64,000 nucleotides of DNA from Roseibium sediminicola (GTDB taxonomy: Bacteria; Pseudomonadota; Alphaproteobacteria; Rhizobiales; Stappiaceae), in NCBI RefSeq assembly GCF_023156505.1, contig NZ_JALNMJ010000001.1:186001-250000 (forward strand), written 5' to 3'. Position 1 is the stretch's first letter. Every line of letters starts with the position of its first letter. The notes under the pieces are model-generated. The model saw only the letters and a list, made by a program, of their open reading frames with translations. It was not told the origin of the DNA and searched no databases. The translations under genes were made by a program, and so were the position numbers. Positions 18,048 through 26,353 of this stretch are shown in pieces.

Positions 18048-19411
18048 GGCCGGGCCTCGCCGCTGTTGGTGCCAGTGGCGGCGGCAATGCGCTCCTGGAC
18101 AGCCTCGTCCTCCACCGGTTTGAGCAGCATGCCCTCAATGACCGGCGAGACATCGCTGACGATCACCCTTGTGCCCGCAGGAAGGGGGCTTTCCAGGACG
18201 ACGATGTCGTCGAAATGGTAGCCGACTTTTACGTCGACAAGCGCGAGGCGGTCGTCGTCCGACACCGTCATGACCTTGCCGTTCTGGATCGCGTTGCGCG
18301 GCAGGATGGTCCGGTCTTTGACGGCGGGGGCGGACAATTCCACTTCCGTGAACATGCCTTTGACCAAAGGCGGGCGGATGCCGGGGCGAACCGTGTCATA
18401 GGGCTTGTCGACCGTGACGATCAGGCCGATGGAGCGCGTGTCTGGATCGACCGTGTCGCTGACCCGCTTGACCCGTGCGTCCCAGGTTGCCGCGTCGCCG
18501 ACCGAGCCCACATGAACCTTTGCCGACAGCCTGTCCAGGGAGCGGCGAGCCCTGAACACACCTTCCTCCGTGTCCAGCTGACCCGGAAAGGCGAGATTGG
18601 CGAAACCGGCCATGTTGGCCGGGCTGATCTGGACGTCGATATCGGCGGCCTCAATGCCGTCCAGTTCGCCAATGGAGGTGCCGGCGGCGACATACTGGTC
18701 GATCTCGACGGAGACCTTTGCAACCCGGGCGTTGAAAGGTGCCTCGATGGTGGTGCGTGCCAAGTTCAGCCGGGCCGTTTCCAGGCGGACCTCGTTCTTG
18801 CGCCTGGCTTGTTCCAGGGCTTTCTGCTTGACCGGTTTGAGCGCGATGTCGTTTTCCAGGTCCTGCACATTGGAGCGCTGTTGCAGCACCACGGCTTCCT
18901 GGTTCTCGACCTGCTGGTCGGAGATGACCTTGCGCTCCAGAAGGGTCTTGAGCCGGGCGAGCTCCCGCTCTTCCAGATCCAGAACAGATTTGGCGATCTC
19001 GAGGGATTTCTTCTGGGTTTCCAGCGTGACGGCAAGTTCCTCAAGATCGACATTTGCGCTGGCGATATCCGTCTCGGCCTCGGCGATCTCAAGCTCGTAG
19101 TCTTCCGGTGACAATTTGATCAGGACGTCGCCTTCGGCGATGAAATCGCCGCGCCTGAAACTCGGATTGAGAAAGAGAACCCGCCCCGACACCTGGGCGA
19201 TGGCATCCAGTGTGCGGGCCGGGTCAACCGTGCCGTAGCCGATCACGCGAGGTACGAAATCGCTCGGCTCCACGGTGACCACCCGCACGACGGTTGCCGT
19301 CTCCGCGATCTCCGCCCGCTTCGGCGCCTCGCGCCCGCTGACGGCGTAATAAAGCAGGGCCGCGCCCAGGACGACTGGTGGAAGGATCAGGGCTTTGCGC
19401 AACAGTGACAC
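18044..19411 (-). CDS. RND efflux periplasmic adaptor (membrane fusion protein, HlyD/AcrA family)
   Basis: The 455-residue adaptor has an N-terminal anchor (KALILPPVVLGAALLYYAV), then a lipoyl-like domain (VSGRVLFLNPSFRRGDFIAEGDVL). A long coiled-coil hairpin follows (about 115-215), then the second lipoyl half (TIEAPFNARVAKVSVEIDQYV), a beta-barrel domain and a membrane-proximal domain. It links the pump to an outer-membrane channel. The start is GTG 19411 with AGGAGAC 7 bases upstream. It is the first gene of the pump operon and is divergent from the tetR gene. Confidence 0.94.
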   Translation of the reverse strand: MSLLRKALILPPVVLGAALLYYAVSGREAPKRAEIAETATVVRVVTVEPSDFVPRVIGYGTVDPARTLDAIAQVSGRVLFLNPSFRRGDFIAEGDVLIKLSPEDYELEIAEAETDIASANVDLEELAVTLETQKKSLEIAKSVLDLEERELARLKTLLERKVISDQQVENQEAVVLQQRSNVQDLENDIALKPVKQKALEQARRKNEVRLETARLNLARTTIEAPFNARVAKVSVEIDQYVAAGTSIGELDGIEAADIDVQISPANMAGFANLAFPGQLDTEEGVFRARRSLDRLSAKVHVGSVGDAATWDARVKRVSDTVDPDTRSIGLIVTVDKPYDTVRPGIRPPLVKGMFTEVELSAPAVKDRTILPRNAIQNGKVMTVSDDDRLALVDVKVGYHFDDIVVLESPLPAGTRVIVSDVSPVIEGMLLKPVEDEAVQERIAAATGTNSGEARP

Positions 19412-19539
19412 GGACTTGTCTCCTGGGTTCGCTCGGCAAGGGCGGGTTCATCGGTCCGCACCTTTGTACAAGGTCTCCGTGAGGGTTTCGTATGGGCAAC
19501 GCGCCAAGTGTTGCCACGAATGGCCCTGCAAGGTATTAA

Positions 19540-19557
19540 TGCAAGCGTATACTTGCA
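19540..19557. promoter_or_regulatory. probable TetR operator 1, TGCAAG-N6-CTTGCA
   Basis: A perfect 6-bp inverted repeat with a 6-base spacer sits between the divergent efflux operon and tetR. On the minus strand a TTGCAA inside it could be a -35 element with TACCTT as -10, so binding would block the pump promoter. The promoter assignment is tentative. Confidence 0.75.
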
Positions 19558-19579
19558 AATGAGCGTGACGGCAAGCGAT

Positions 19580-19597
19580 TGCAAGTGTTCGCTTGCA
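19580..19597. promoter_or_regulatory. probable TetR operator 2, TGCAAG-N6-CTTGCA
   Basis: This second site has identical half-sites and spacer length, and its start is 40 bp after that of operator 1, so about four helical turns put both on one DNA face. TTGCAT at 19594 could be the -35 of the tetR promoter, which would give autoregulation. Confidence 0.75.
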
Positions 19598-19672
19598 TTT
19601 TGTCTCTCCCTGGCGTTAGCTGGTTGGCATTGTCCCACAAACTTTGCCCGCGGCGCAGAATGCGCCCAAGAG

Positions 19673-20251
19673 ATGCCTGTGCCCAAAACCATTGACAGTG
19701 CCGATATTTACGCTGCTGCGATCACGCTTTTCTGCGAACGCGGTTTCGGCGGTACCACCACCCGCCAGATCGCGGACCGGGCCGGTATCAACGAGGTGAC
19801 CCTGTTCCGCCGTTTCGGCTCGAAGGCGGCCCTGATGGAAGCCGCGATCATCGACGCGCTGGCCAACGCCCCCTTCGGCCAGGTGCCGGCGAGCGACGAT
19901 GTTCTGGCGGATCTCGGCAATGTTGTCCGGGCATATCTGGCGACTTACCGGGAGCATGGCGGCCTGGCCCTGACGCTGTTTTCGCAGCTGCCGCACCACC
20001 CGGAACTGCATGGCATCACCCCCGTGCTGATGGAAAACCTCAAGGCCGTTGGCGCGCTCCTGCGCACGCACCAGGAGGCCGGCCGGCTCCGTCCGGGGGA
20101 TCCGGGCCGCTTCGCGCTGGAACTGATCGCCCCGCTCGCCATGATCGGCTTCATGGGCGAAATGCGCATGGGGCCGGGGCATGCCGCGCTCGATGTTGAC
20201 GATTACGTCCGGACCTATCTGGCCGGGCATGGGGCGGAGAGCTCTGAGTAG
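19673..20251 (+). CDS. TetR-family transcriptional regulator
   Basis: The 192-residue product has the TetR DNA-binding domain at its N-terminus (IYAAAITLFCERGFGGTTTRQIADRAGINEVTLFRRFGSK, quoted here in parts: the recognition helix region is INEVTLFRRFGSK). The C-terminal part is a ligand-binding and dimerisation region of normal length. It is divergent from an RND efflux operon with two palindromic operators between them, the usual layout of a local repressor released by a pump substrate. ATG 19673 gives a standard-length N-terminus but has a weak ribosome binding site; GTG 19679 is an alternative. Confidence 0.92.
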   Translation: MPVPKTIDSADIYAAAITLFCERGFGGTTTRQIADRAGINEVTLFRRFGSKAALMEAAIIDALANAPFGQVPASDDVLADLGNVVRAYLATYREHGGLALTLFSQLPHHPELHGITPVLMENLKAVGALLRTHQEAGRLRPGDPGRFALELIAPLAMIGFMGEMRMGPGHAALDVDDYVRTYLAGHGAESSE

Positions 20252-20280
20252 GTCTTTTGGCAGGAACGCGCCAGACACAC

Positions 20281-20434
20281 CGGTGTCGCCCCGGGCGCGC
20301 GAAGCAAGACCCGGGGCCTGCTCATTTCCAGAGAAGTTGTCGTGTCGCAACATTGTGCGAACTGTTCGGCGCTTCAGGTTGCTGAACTGCGAGTGGGCCC
20401 CGGATCCGCGCGTTGCTTGTCCGGGGGTGACACC
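20281..20434. repeat. two-armed nested palindrome (REP/BIME-like), copy 2
   Basis: The left arm (20281-20323) begins CGGTGTCGCCCCGGG and the right arm (20391-20434) ends CCGGGGGTGACACC; they are imperfect inverted copies with a GC-rich hairpin in each. The element fills the convergent gap between tetR and the HAD gene, where no ordinary terminator was seen, so it may itself end transcription from both sides. Confidence 0.75.
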
Positions 20435-20496
20435 CTACTGAAAACAGCCGGATTTCAGCCTATTGACGTGATTGGCGCGAAGCGATTGCTCCGCTC

Positions 20497-21372
20497 TCAC
20501 CACCACAGACGCGGCAGGGCGGCGCGGGCGCGCAGGCCTTCTTCGGTGAGGCGGCGGCGGATCAGGTGTTCGTCCGGGGCATCGCTCGGGCCGAAGTCGG
20601 AGGCGTGGATGCCGGCGGTGATGAACAGAACATCGATGTCCTGGGAAACCGCGCCGCGGATATCGGTCGGCAGGCCATCGCCGATGGCCAGAACGTCTTC
20701 CTTGGCTACTTCCGTGCCGGCCAGCTGCGACAGGCGCTCCATCGCGGCGGTGTAGATCGGCGCGTGCGGTTTGCCGAGAATGACGACCTCGCCGCCGAGA
20801 TCTTCATAGAGGCGTGCCAGGGCGCCGGCACACCAGATCAGCCGGTCGCCGCGTTCCACGACGATATCCGGGTTGGCGCAGATCATCTTGAGACCGCGCG
20901 CCACGAGTTTTTCCAGGCGCTCGCGATAGTCGTCCGGCGTTTCCACCTCGTCGTCGGCGAGCCCGGTGCAGCTGATCCCCTCGGCTTCGTCGTCGTTCTG
21001 GGTGAAGGTTGCCTCCAGGTTCCAGTAGAGCGGCTGGTCCCGGTTGGGGCCGATATGCAGCAGCGTCTTCTTGCCTTCCGCTTCCAGCACGCCGCGGGTG
21101 ACGTCGCCGGAAGTGACGATGTCGTCATAGGTGCCGTCCGGCACGCCGAGACCGGCGAGCATTTCGCCGACCTGCTTGGCCGGACGCGGCGCATTGGTGA
21201 TCAGGACCACCTTGCCACCGGTTTCCTCGCGATAGGTCCTGAGCGCTTTGTGCGCGCCTTCAAAAGCCGCTACACCATTGTGAAGCACGCCCCAGACATC
21301 GCACAGGATGCCCTTGTAGGAAGGCGCAAGGGCATTGAGCCCGTCAACAAGAAGCGGTGCAGAAACGGTCAT
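20497..21372 (-). CDS. HAD-superfamily class IIA hydrolase (TIGR01459-like)
   Basis: The 291-residue product has the HAD fold with a class IIA cap and resembles the alphaproteobacterial group TIGR01459, related to NagD. Motif I reads CDVWGVLHNG, motif II is VVLITNAPRP, the motif III lysine lies in ILGKPHAPIY, and motif IV is AIGDGLPTDIRGA. The substrate is unknown, but members dephosphorylate small metabolites. It is divergent from mutL and convergent with tetR. Confidence 0.9.
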   Translation of the reverse strand: MTVSAPLLVDGLNALAPSYKGILCDVWGVLHNGVAAFEGAHKALRTYREETGGKVVLITNAPRPAKQVGEMLAGLGVPDGTYDDIVTSGDVTRGVLEAEGKKTLLHIGPNRDQPLYWNLEATFTQNDDEAEGISCTGLADDEVETPDDYRERLEKLVARGLKMICANPDIVVERGDRLIWCAGALARLYEDLGGEVVILGKPHAPIYTAAMERLSQLAGTEVAKEDVLAIGDGLPTDIRGAVSQDIDVLFITAGIHASDFGPSDAPDEHLIRRRLTEEGLRARAALPRLWW

Positions 21373-21492
21373 GTCGGGTCACTCGGATCACGGTGGGTCT
21401 GATAAGCTGCGCCAAAGAATCGCAACAAACTCGGCGCGGACCATATAGGAACAGGACGCGCTGCGAAAGCCGCGGACGACAGAGAGAGTTTT

Positions 21493-23388
21493 ATGGCAGT
21501 CAGGCAACTTGGCGAGCAGGTGATCAACCAGATCGCCGCCGGAGAAGTGATCGAGCGGCCGGCCAGTGTCATCAAGGAACTGGTCGAAAACGCGGTCGAT
21601 GCCGGCGCGCGCCAGATCGAGATCGTTACCGCCGCCGGCGGCAAGACCCTGATGCGCGTCGCCGACGACGGCGCCGGCATGCGCCAGGACGATCTCAAGC
21701 TCGCGATCCGCCGCCACTGCACCTCGAAGATTTCCGACGACGATCTTTTCGACATCCGGACGCTCGGCTTTCGCGGCGAGGCGCTGCCGTCGATCGGCTC
21801 GGTCGCCAGGCTGGCGATCCAGACACGCCATGCCGGGGAAGACCATGCCTGGGCGATCGCGGTCGAGGGCGGCAAGGAACAGCCGCTCGTCCCGGCGGCG
21901 CGGACCAGGGGCACCCTTGTGGAGGTCCGGGATCTCTTCTTCGCGACGCCCGCGCGGCTGAAATTCCTGAAATCCGACCGGGCCGAGGCCGCCGCCATCA
22001 CCGAGATTGTCAAGCGCATCGCGCTCGCCTATCCGGAGATCGGCTTTTCGCTGTCCGGTGCCGACCGGCAGCCGCAAAGCTGGCTCGCCGCGCGCGGCGA
22101 TGATCCGCATCTCGCCCGGATCTCGCAGATCCTCGGCAAGGACTTCGTCGACAACGCCATGGAGATCGACGCCGCCCGCGAAGGCGTGCACCTCTCGGGA
22201 TTTGCCGGTCTGCCGACACATCACCGCGGCAATGCCCAGCATCAGTTCTTCTTCGTCAATGGCCGTCCGGTAAAGGACAAGCTTCTTCTTTCCGGCCTGC
22301 GCGGTGCCTATGCCGACGTGCTTGCCCGCGACCGGCACCCGGTGGTGGTGCTGTTCATCGATCTCGACCCGGCCCAGGTGGATGTCAACGTGCACCCGGC
22401 CAAGGCGGATGTGCGCTTCCGCGATGCCCAGCTGGTGCGCGGGCTCTTGGTCGGCGCGATCAAGCATGCCCTGGTCCAGGCGGGGCATCGTTCGTCGACC
22501 TCCAATGCCGCCGTGGCGCTGGATGCGCTGCGCGGCCAGCCGGGTGGGGCCTATGCCGGTTCTCACGCCGCTTCGCCGGCAGGACAACCGGGACATGGTG
22601 GCTATGGAGGCGGCTATCAGCAGACCGCAACGGCCGCGCGCTGGAGCTCGGAGGCTTTCCGGCCGCTGGAAACGGCGGGCGCACCGGCGGCAGGCTTTGC
22701 CGAAGCCCGCCAACCCGATCTTCAGCGCCAGAACGGTTTTGCGGATTTTTCAGCACCGTCAGCCGACGCCCGGGCCCATGACGTGCCGGTCGAAATCGAA
22801 AAGACCCAGTTGCCGCTCGGCGCGGCGCGGGCACAGGTGCACGAGACCTATATCATCGCCCAAACCGGCGACGGCGTTGTCATTGTCGACCAGCACGCAG
22901 CCCATGAGCGCCTTGTTTATGAACGGCTGAAGGAAGCGCTGGCGAAGAAGGAGGTCGCGCGGCAGATCCTCCTGATCCCGGAAATCGTCGAGCTGCCGGA
23001 GGAAGACGCCGCGCGCCTTGCCGAGCGCTCTGAGGACCTGGAAAAGGTGGGACTGTCTCTGGAAGCCTTCGGGCCCGGAGCGATCGCGGTCCGCGAGACC
23101 CCGGCCCTTCTCGGTGACATGGACATTCAGGGCCTGGTCAAGAACCTTGCCGACGAACTGGCCGAATGGGACACGGCTGACGGCTTGAAGGAAAAGCTCG
23201 ACCATGTTGCCGCCACCATGGCCTGTCATGGTTCGGTGCGTGCCGGACGGCGCATGCGGCCGGAGGAAATGGATGCACTCCTGCGCGACATGGAGGCAAC
23301 GCCTCTGTCTGGCCAATGCAATCACGGCCGGCCGACCTGGGTTGAACTGAAGCTCAGCGATATCGAGAAACTGTTCGGCCGTAAATAG
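21493..23388 (+). CDS. mutL: DNA mismatch repair protein MutL
   Basis: MutL couples mismatch recognition by MutS to strand removal. The 631-residue protein has the GHKL ATPase domain: [20 protein letters not shown], then [17 protein letters not shown] and the [11 protein letters not shown] lid. A linker of low complexity (about 350-445) leads to the C-terminal dimerisation domain. That domain contains [12 protein letters not shown] near residue 466, which fits the metal-binding DQHA(X)2E(X)4E endonuclease motif, and also [12 protein letters not shown] and CNHGRPT. The enzyme is therefore predicted to nick DNA itself, unlike E. coli MutL, as expected for bacteria without MutH. AGAGAG precedes the ATG. 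Confidence 0.98.
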   Translation: MAVRQLGEQVINQIAAGEVIERPASVIKELVENAVDAGARQIEIVTAAGGKTLMRVADDGAGMRQDDLKLAIRRHCTSKISDDDLFDIRTLGFRGEALPSIGSVARLAIQTRHAGEDHAWAIAVEGGKEQPLVPAARTRGTLVEVRDLFFATPARLKFLKSDRAEAAAITEIVKRIALAYPEIGFSLSGADRQPQSWLAARGDDPHLARISQILGKDFVDNAMEIDAAREGVHLSGFAGLPTHHRGNAQHQFFFVNGRPVKDKLLLSGLRGAYADVLARDRHPVVVLFIDLDPAQVDVNVHPAKADVRFRDAQLVRGLLVGAIKHALVQAGHRSSTSNAAVALDALRGQPGGAYAGSHAASPAGQPGHGGYGGGYQQTATAARWSSEAFRPLETAGAPAAGFAEARQPDLQRQNGFADFSAPSADARAHDVPVEIEKTQLPLGAARAQVHETYIIAQTGDGVVIVDQHAAHERLVYERLKEALAKKEVARQILLIPEIVELPEEDAARLAERSEDLEKVGLSLEAFGPGAIAVRETPALLGDMDIQGLVKNLADELAEWDTADGLKEKLDHVAATMACHGSVRAGRRMRPEEMDALLRDMEATPLSGQCNHGRPTWVELKLSDIEKLFGRK

Positions 23389-23450
23389 AGCGTCTGATCG
23401 GAAGGCGCGTTTGAAGCGTATCTGCGAGGGGCCGCAAAGGAGACAGGTGG

Positions 23451-24323
23451 ATGGCCGAGGCCGATACGGAACAGGAAACGCAGGACACGGCCGGGACGGC
23501 TCGTGCTGGCAACAAGGGTCTGAAGTTCCTCAGAACCGTCGTCATCGTCGTGGCCGTCGCCTATGTCATGGCCGCGGCTTTCATGTATTTCACCCAGCGC
23601 GGGTTTGTGTTTGTCCCGACCGGGGAACTGGCGACGCCGCAGGAAAAGGGCCTTGAAGGCGTCACCGTGGAAACGGTCGCGATGGCCGACGGGACCGAGG
23701 TGACCGTGTGGCGGGCGGCGCCAAAACTGGAAGGCGCGCCGACCGTGCTCTATCTGCACGGCAATTCCAGCAATCTCTCCGCGCGCTGGAAGCGGTTCAA
23801 GGAGATCCTGGACAGTGGCTTCGGCCTTTATGCGCCAAGCTACCGGGGCTATGCCGGCAGCGGCGGCAACCCGTCGGAAGCCGCCCTCATCTCAGATGCC
23901 CTGGAACATTACGACCGGGCGGCCGAGACCGGAACGCCGATCATCCTGCACGGCGAAAGCCTCGGCACCGGCGTCGCGACGGCGGTTGCCGCCGAGCGGC
24001 CGGACGCGGACCTGCTTGTGCTTGAAGCACCCTATACCGCGCTCGTCGACATGGCCTCGGAGCGCTATCCGTGGCTGCCGGTGGGGCTGTTGATGAAGGA
24101 CCCGATGCCGACACGGGAGCGGATCACCAAGGTGAAGGCACCGGTCCTGATCCTGCACGGCACGGCCGACCATGTCATACCGGTGGACCATGGCAGGCGC
24201 CTGTTCGGCTTCGCGCCCAATCCGAAGGAACTTGTCATTCTGGACGGCGTCGATCACTCGGATCTCTGGAAAAACGGTCTCTGGCAGAAAGTCCTGTCCG
24301 TTTGGCAGGGACGATCCAGCTAA
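23451..24323 (+). CDS. membrane-anchored alpha/beta hydrolase (ABHD13/Bem46-like)
   Basis: The 290-residue product has an N-terminal hydrophobic anchor (VVIVVAVAYVMAAAFMYF, about 31-48), so the catalytic domain probably faces the periplasm. The alpha/beta-hydrolase core shows the oxyanion segment LYLHGNSSN, the nucleophile elbow HGESLG, an acid in HGTADHVIP and a C-terminal histidine in DGVDHSD. The family includes serine hydrolases and thioesterases of unknown physiological substrate. It follows mutL by 62 bp and may be read from the same transcript. A bidirectional terminator follows. Confidence 0.9.
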   Translation: MAEADTEQETQDTAGTARAGNKGLKFLRTVVIVVAVAYVMAAAFMYFTQRGFVFVPTGELATPQEKGLEGVTVETVAMADGTEVTVWRAAPKLEGAPTVLYLHGNSSNLSARWKRFKEILDSGFGLYAPSYRGYAGSGGNPSEAALISDALEHYDRAAETGTPIILHGESLGTGVATAVAAERPDADLLVLEAPYTALVDMASERYPWLPVGLLMKDPMPTRERITKVKAPVLILHGTADHVIPVDHGRRLFGFAPNPKELVILDGVDHSDLWKNGLWQKVLSVWQGRSS

Positions 24324-24347
24324 AACGCAACGAGCGTGTTGCAGCAA

Positions 24348-24374
24348 AAAGCCCCGGCCAATGACCGGGGCTTT
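24348..24374. terminator. bidirectional Rho-independent terminator
   Basis: AAAGCCCCGG and CCGGGGCTTT form a 10-bp stem around CCAATGA. On the minus strand it is followed by a T run (TTTTTGC) that suits the porin gene; on the plus strand TTTCTT follows and suits the hydrolase gene. It lies in the 72-bp convergent gap. Confidence 0.85.
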
Positions 24375-24395
24375 CTTGGTTCAAGGCAGGGGCGC

Positions 24396-25577
24396 TTAGA
24401 ACGTGCGCTGCAGGCGGAATGTGCCGTAGAGCTCGTAGGTATCGCTGAGGCCGGAACCGCTGCCGTAGTCGATGTCCCGGTATTGGACTTCCGGACCCAT
24501 TTCAAAACCGGCAACCGGTGACCAGACCGCGTTTGCCGTAGCGCTCCACTGGGTGAAGTCATAGGCACTCAGCGCCGCGTCCACATTGTGGTAGCCGCCT
24601 TCGACATTGACGACGACCGTGTCGGTCACGCCAATGCTGACGCCGCCGAAGATGTTCAGCGTCTTGGTGGTTTCCGTGCTGTTGCCGTCCCAGACCGCAT
24701 CGGTGATGCGGCTGGTCCAGCCAGTCGAGCCGTAGTCGCTGGCCCCATCGGTATAGACGGCCTGCAGAGCCACGCTGCCGCCTTTGGGCAGGCCGCCGAA
24801 TTCGATCTCTACACCGCCGCCGACGGCCCAGCCGAGTTCGTCTTCGCTGCTGCCGGTGATGCCGTTATAGGTCGCGTTTGGATAGACCTGGTGCAGGGCG
24901 CCCATGACTTGGGCGGAGCCCCAGCCCTGGCTCAACCCCAGAGCGCCGACAAAGTCCGGCAAGCGGGTGCCGCCATAGGCGAGCGTGCCGCCGTTCAGGC
25001 CGATATTGGTCTCGCGGCTCGAGCGATCTTCAACGGCAACCGTTGCGTTGAAGCCGTTGCCGAAGGCGGCCGTGTAGGCAAGCTGATTGGTCTTCCGGTC
25101 GGAATAACTCTCGATCTGGGCGTTCCAGGAATATCCGGTGAAGAAATCGAAATTGGAACCGTTGCGGCCGGCGAGCAGCCCGCCCCACTGGATGTAGGCC
25201 TTGTCCAGGGTCGACGACGTCGTGTCGTTGGTCTGGGTCATGTACATCTCGATGAACGCGCGCAGCGTGCCGAATTCGGTCGCCGTGCGGGCATCGAGAT
25301 AGAGGTAGCCGCGGGAGCGCCACTCGTAACCGTCCGTATCACGGTCGCCCCAGGCGTTTTCGGCCTCGCCGAAATTGCGGACGCGGAACTCGGTCCGCAC
25401 CCGGCCGCCGACCCGCAGGCAGGTTTCGGTGCCGGGAATGTAATAGAAGCGGGAACCATAGGCATCGCAGACCCGGACATAGTCGACGGGTTCAGGCGCC
25501 ACTGGTAGGTCCGCGGCAAAAGCCGGATTGGCGGCCATCAGGCCGACGATAGCCCCAAGAACAGCAAAACGAGTCAT
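24396..25577 (-). CDS. alphaproteobacterial porin (Omp2/Porin_2 family)
   Basis: This outer-membrane beta-barrel forms a diffusion channel. The 393-residue precursor has a signal peptide ending NPAFAA. The mature start is typical of rhizobial and Brucella Omp2 porins (YVRVCDAYGSRFYYIPGTET, followed by CLRVGG). Alternating beta strands run to a C-terminal phenylalanine (RLQRTF), the signal for the BAM complex. The two conserved cysteines near the N-terminus are present. Upstream, 139 bp separate it from tadA on the same strand, so it probably has its own promoter, and the terminator at 24348 ends it. Confidence 0.95.
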   Translation of the reverse strand: MTRFAVLGAIVGLMAANPAFAADLPVAPEPVDYVRVCDAYGSRFYYIPGTETCLRVGGRVRTEFRVRNFGEAENAWGDRDTDGYEWRSRGYLYLDARTATEFGTLRAFIEMYMTQTNDTTSSTLDKAYIQWGGLLAGRNGSNFDFFTGYSWNAQIESYSDRKTNQLAYTAAFGNGFNATVAVEDRSSRETNIGLNGGTLAYGGTRLPDFVGALGLSQGWGSAQVMGALHQVYPNATYNGITGSSEDELGWAVGGGVEIEFGGLPKGGSVALQAVYTDGASDYGSTGWTSRITDAVWDGNSTETTKTLNIFGGVSIGVTDTVVVNVEGGYHNVDAALSAYDFTQWSATANAVWSPVAGFEMGPEVQYRDIDYGSGSGLSDTYELYGTFRLQRTF

Positions 25578-25716
25578 GTTTCTCTCCGAAAGAACGGCGA
25601 ATCCCTGAACTCCATATTGTGCCTTGAAGTGACAGTTTCTTTTAACGAAGGACCAGAAATCTGACTTAGAGGCACTTTCGGATGGAGCTGTTGCCGTTGA
25701 GCAACGCAGGACGCTT

Positions 25717-26184
25717 CTACCGGCGAGATTGAAAAAACGATTTCAGCAATTTTCCGGCCCGTGATTCGCCGATGCCAGAATAGACGTCCGGGGCATGATG
25801 ACAGGTCGGCTGGCGGAAGAAGCGCGTGCCGTGATCGACCGCGCCGCCCTTTTCGTCGCCGGCGCCGTAATACAGCCGGCGGATGCGGGCAAAGGAAATC
25901 GCGCCCGCGCACATCGGGCAGGGCTCCAGCGTGACATAGAGATCGCAATCGGGCAGCCGCTGCGAATTCAAGGCGAGACAGGCCGTGCGAATGACCTGGA
26001 TCTCCGCATGGGCGGTCGGATCGTTGAGTTCCAGCGTGCGGTTGCCGTCCTTTGCCAGCACCACGCCGTCCTTCACCAGAACCGCGCCAACCGGAACTTC
26101 GCCGCGGTCCGCCGCCTGCTCCGCTTCTTCCAGCGCGAGGTCCATGAAGGAAGTCTGACGGGTGTCTCGGTCGGGTGCGGTCAT
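25717..26184 (-). CDS. tadA: tRNA-specific adenosine deaminase
   Basis: TadA converts the wobble adenosine of tRNA-Arg(ACG) to inosine. The 155-residue protein has the cytidine-deaminase-fold zinc site: histidine and catalytic glutamate in PTAHAEIQ, and two cysteines in EPCPMCAGA. Flanking signatures are VPVGAVLVKDG and the YYGAGDEKGGAVDHG loop. Length and motifs are normal. It is divergent from rluB, 169 bp away, an arrangement often seen in rhizobial genomes. Confidence 0.96.
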   Translation of the reverse strand: MTAPDRDTRQTSFMDLALEEAEQAADRGEVPVGAVLVKDGVVLAKDGNRTLELNDPTAHAEIQVIRTACLALNSQRLPDCDLYVTLEPCPMCAGAISFARIRRLYYGAGDEKGGAVDHGTRFFRQPTCHHAPDVYSGIGESRAGKLLKSFFQSRR

Positions 26185-26353
26185 GTTGGTCTTGAGGCGG
26201 GATTTCAGAAGCCGGTTCCTGTCTTCTTAGTTGGATTTCACGGCGTCGTCAGCCCCGGTCTTGCCGCGCCATGCGGTGCCGGCACACGTCCCATGCGGAA
26301 AATGGTGAAAACAAGCGATTCCCGAATGGCTCAAGCTCTGCTATGACGCGCGC

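Noticed and set aside
15225-18221. 998-codon plus-strand frame antisense to the RND pump gene
   Set aside because: Composition (very high D, H, Q, G) is typical of the complement of a membrane-protein gene, and no domain is visible.
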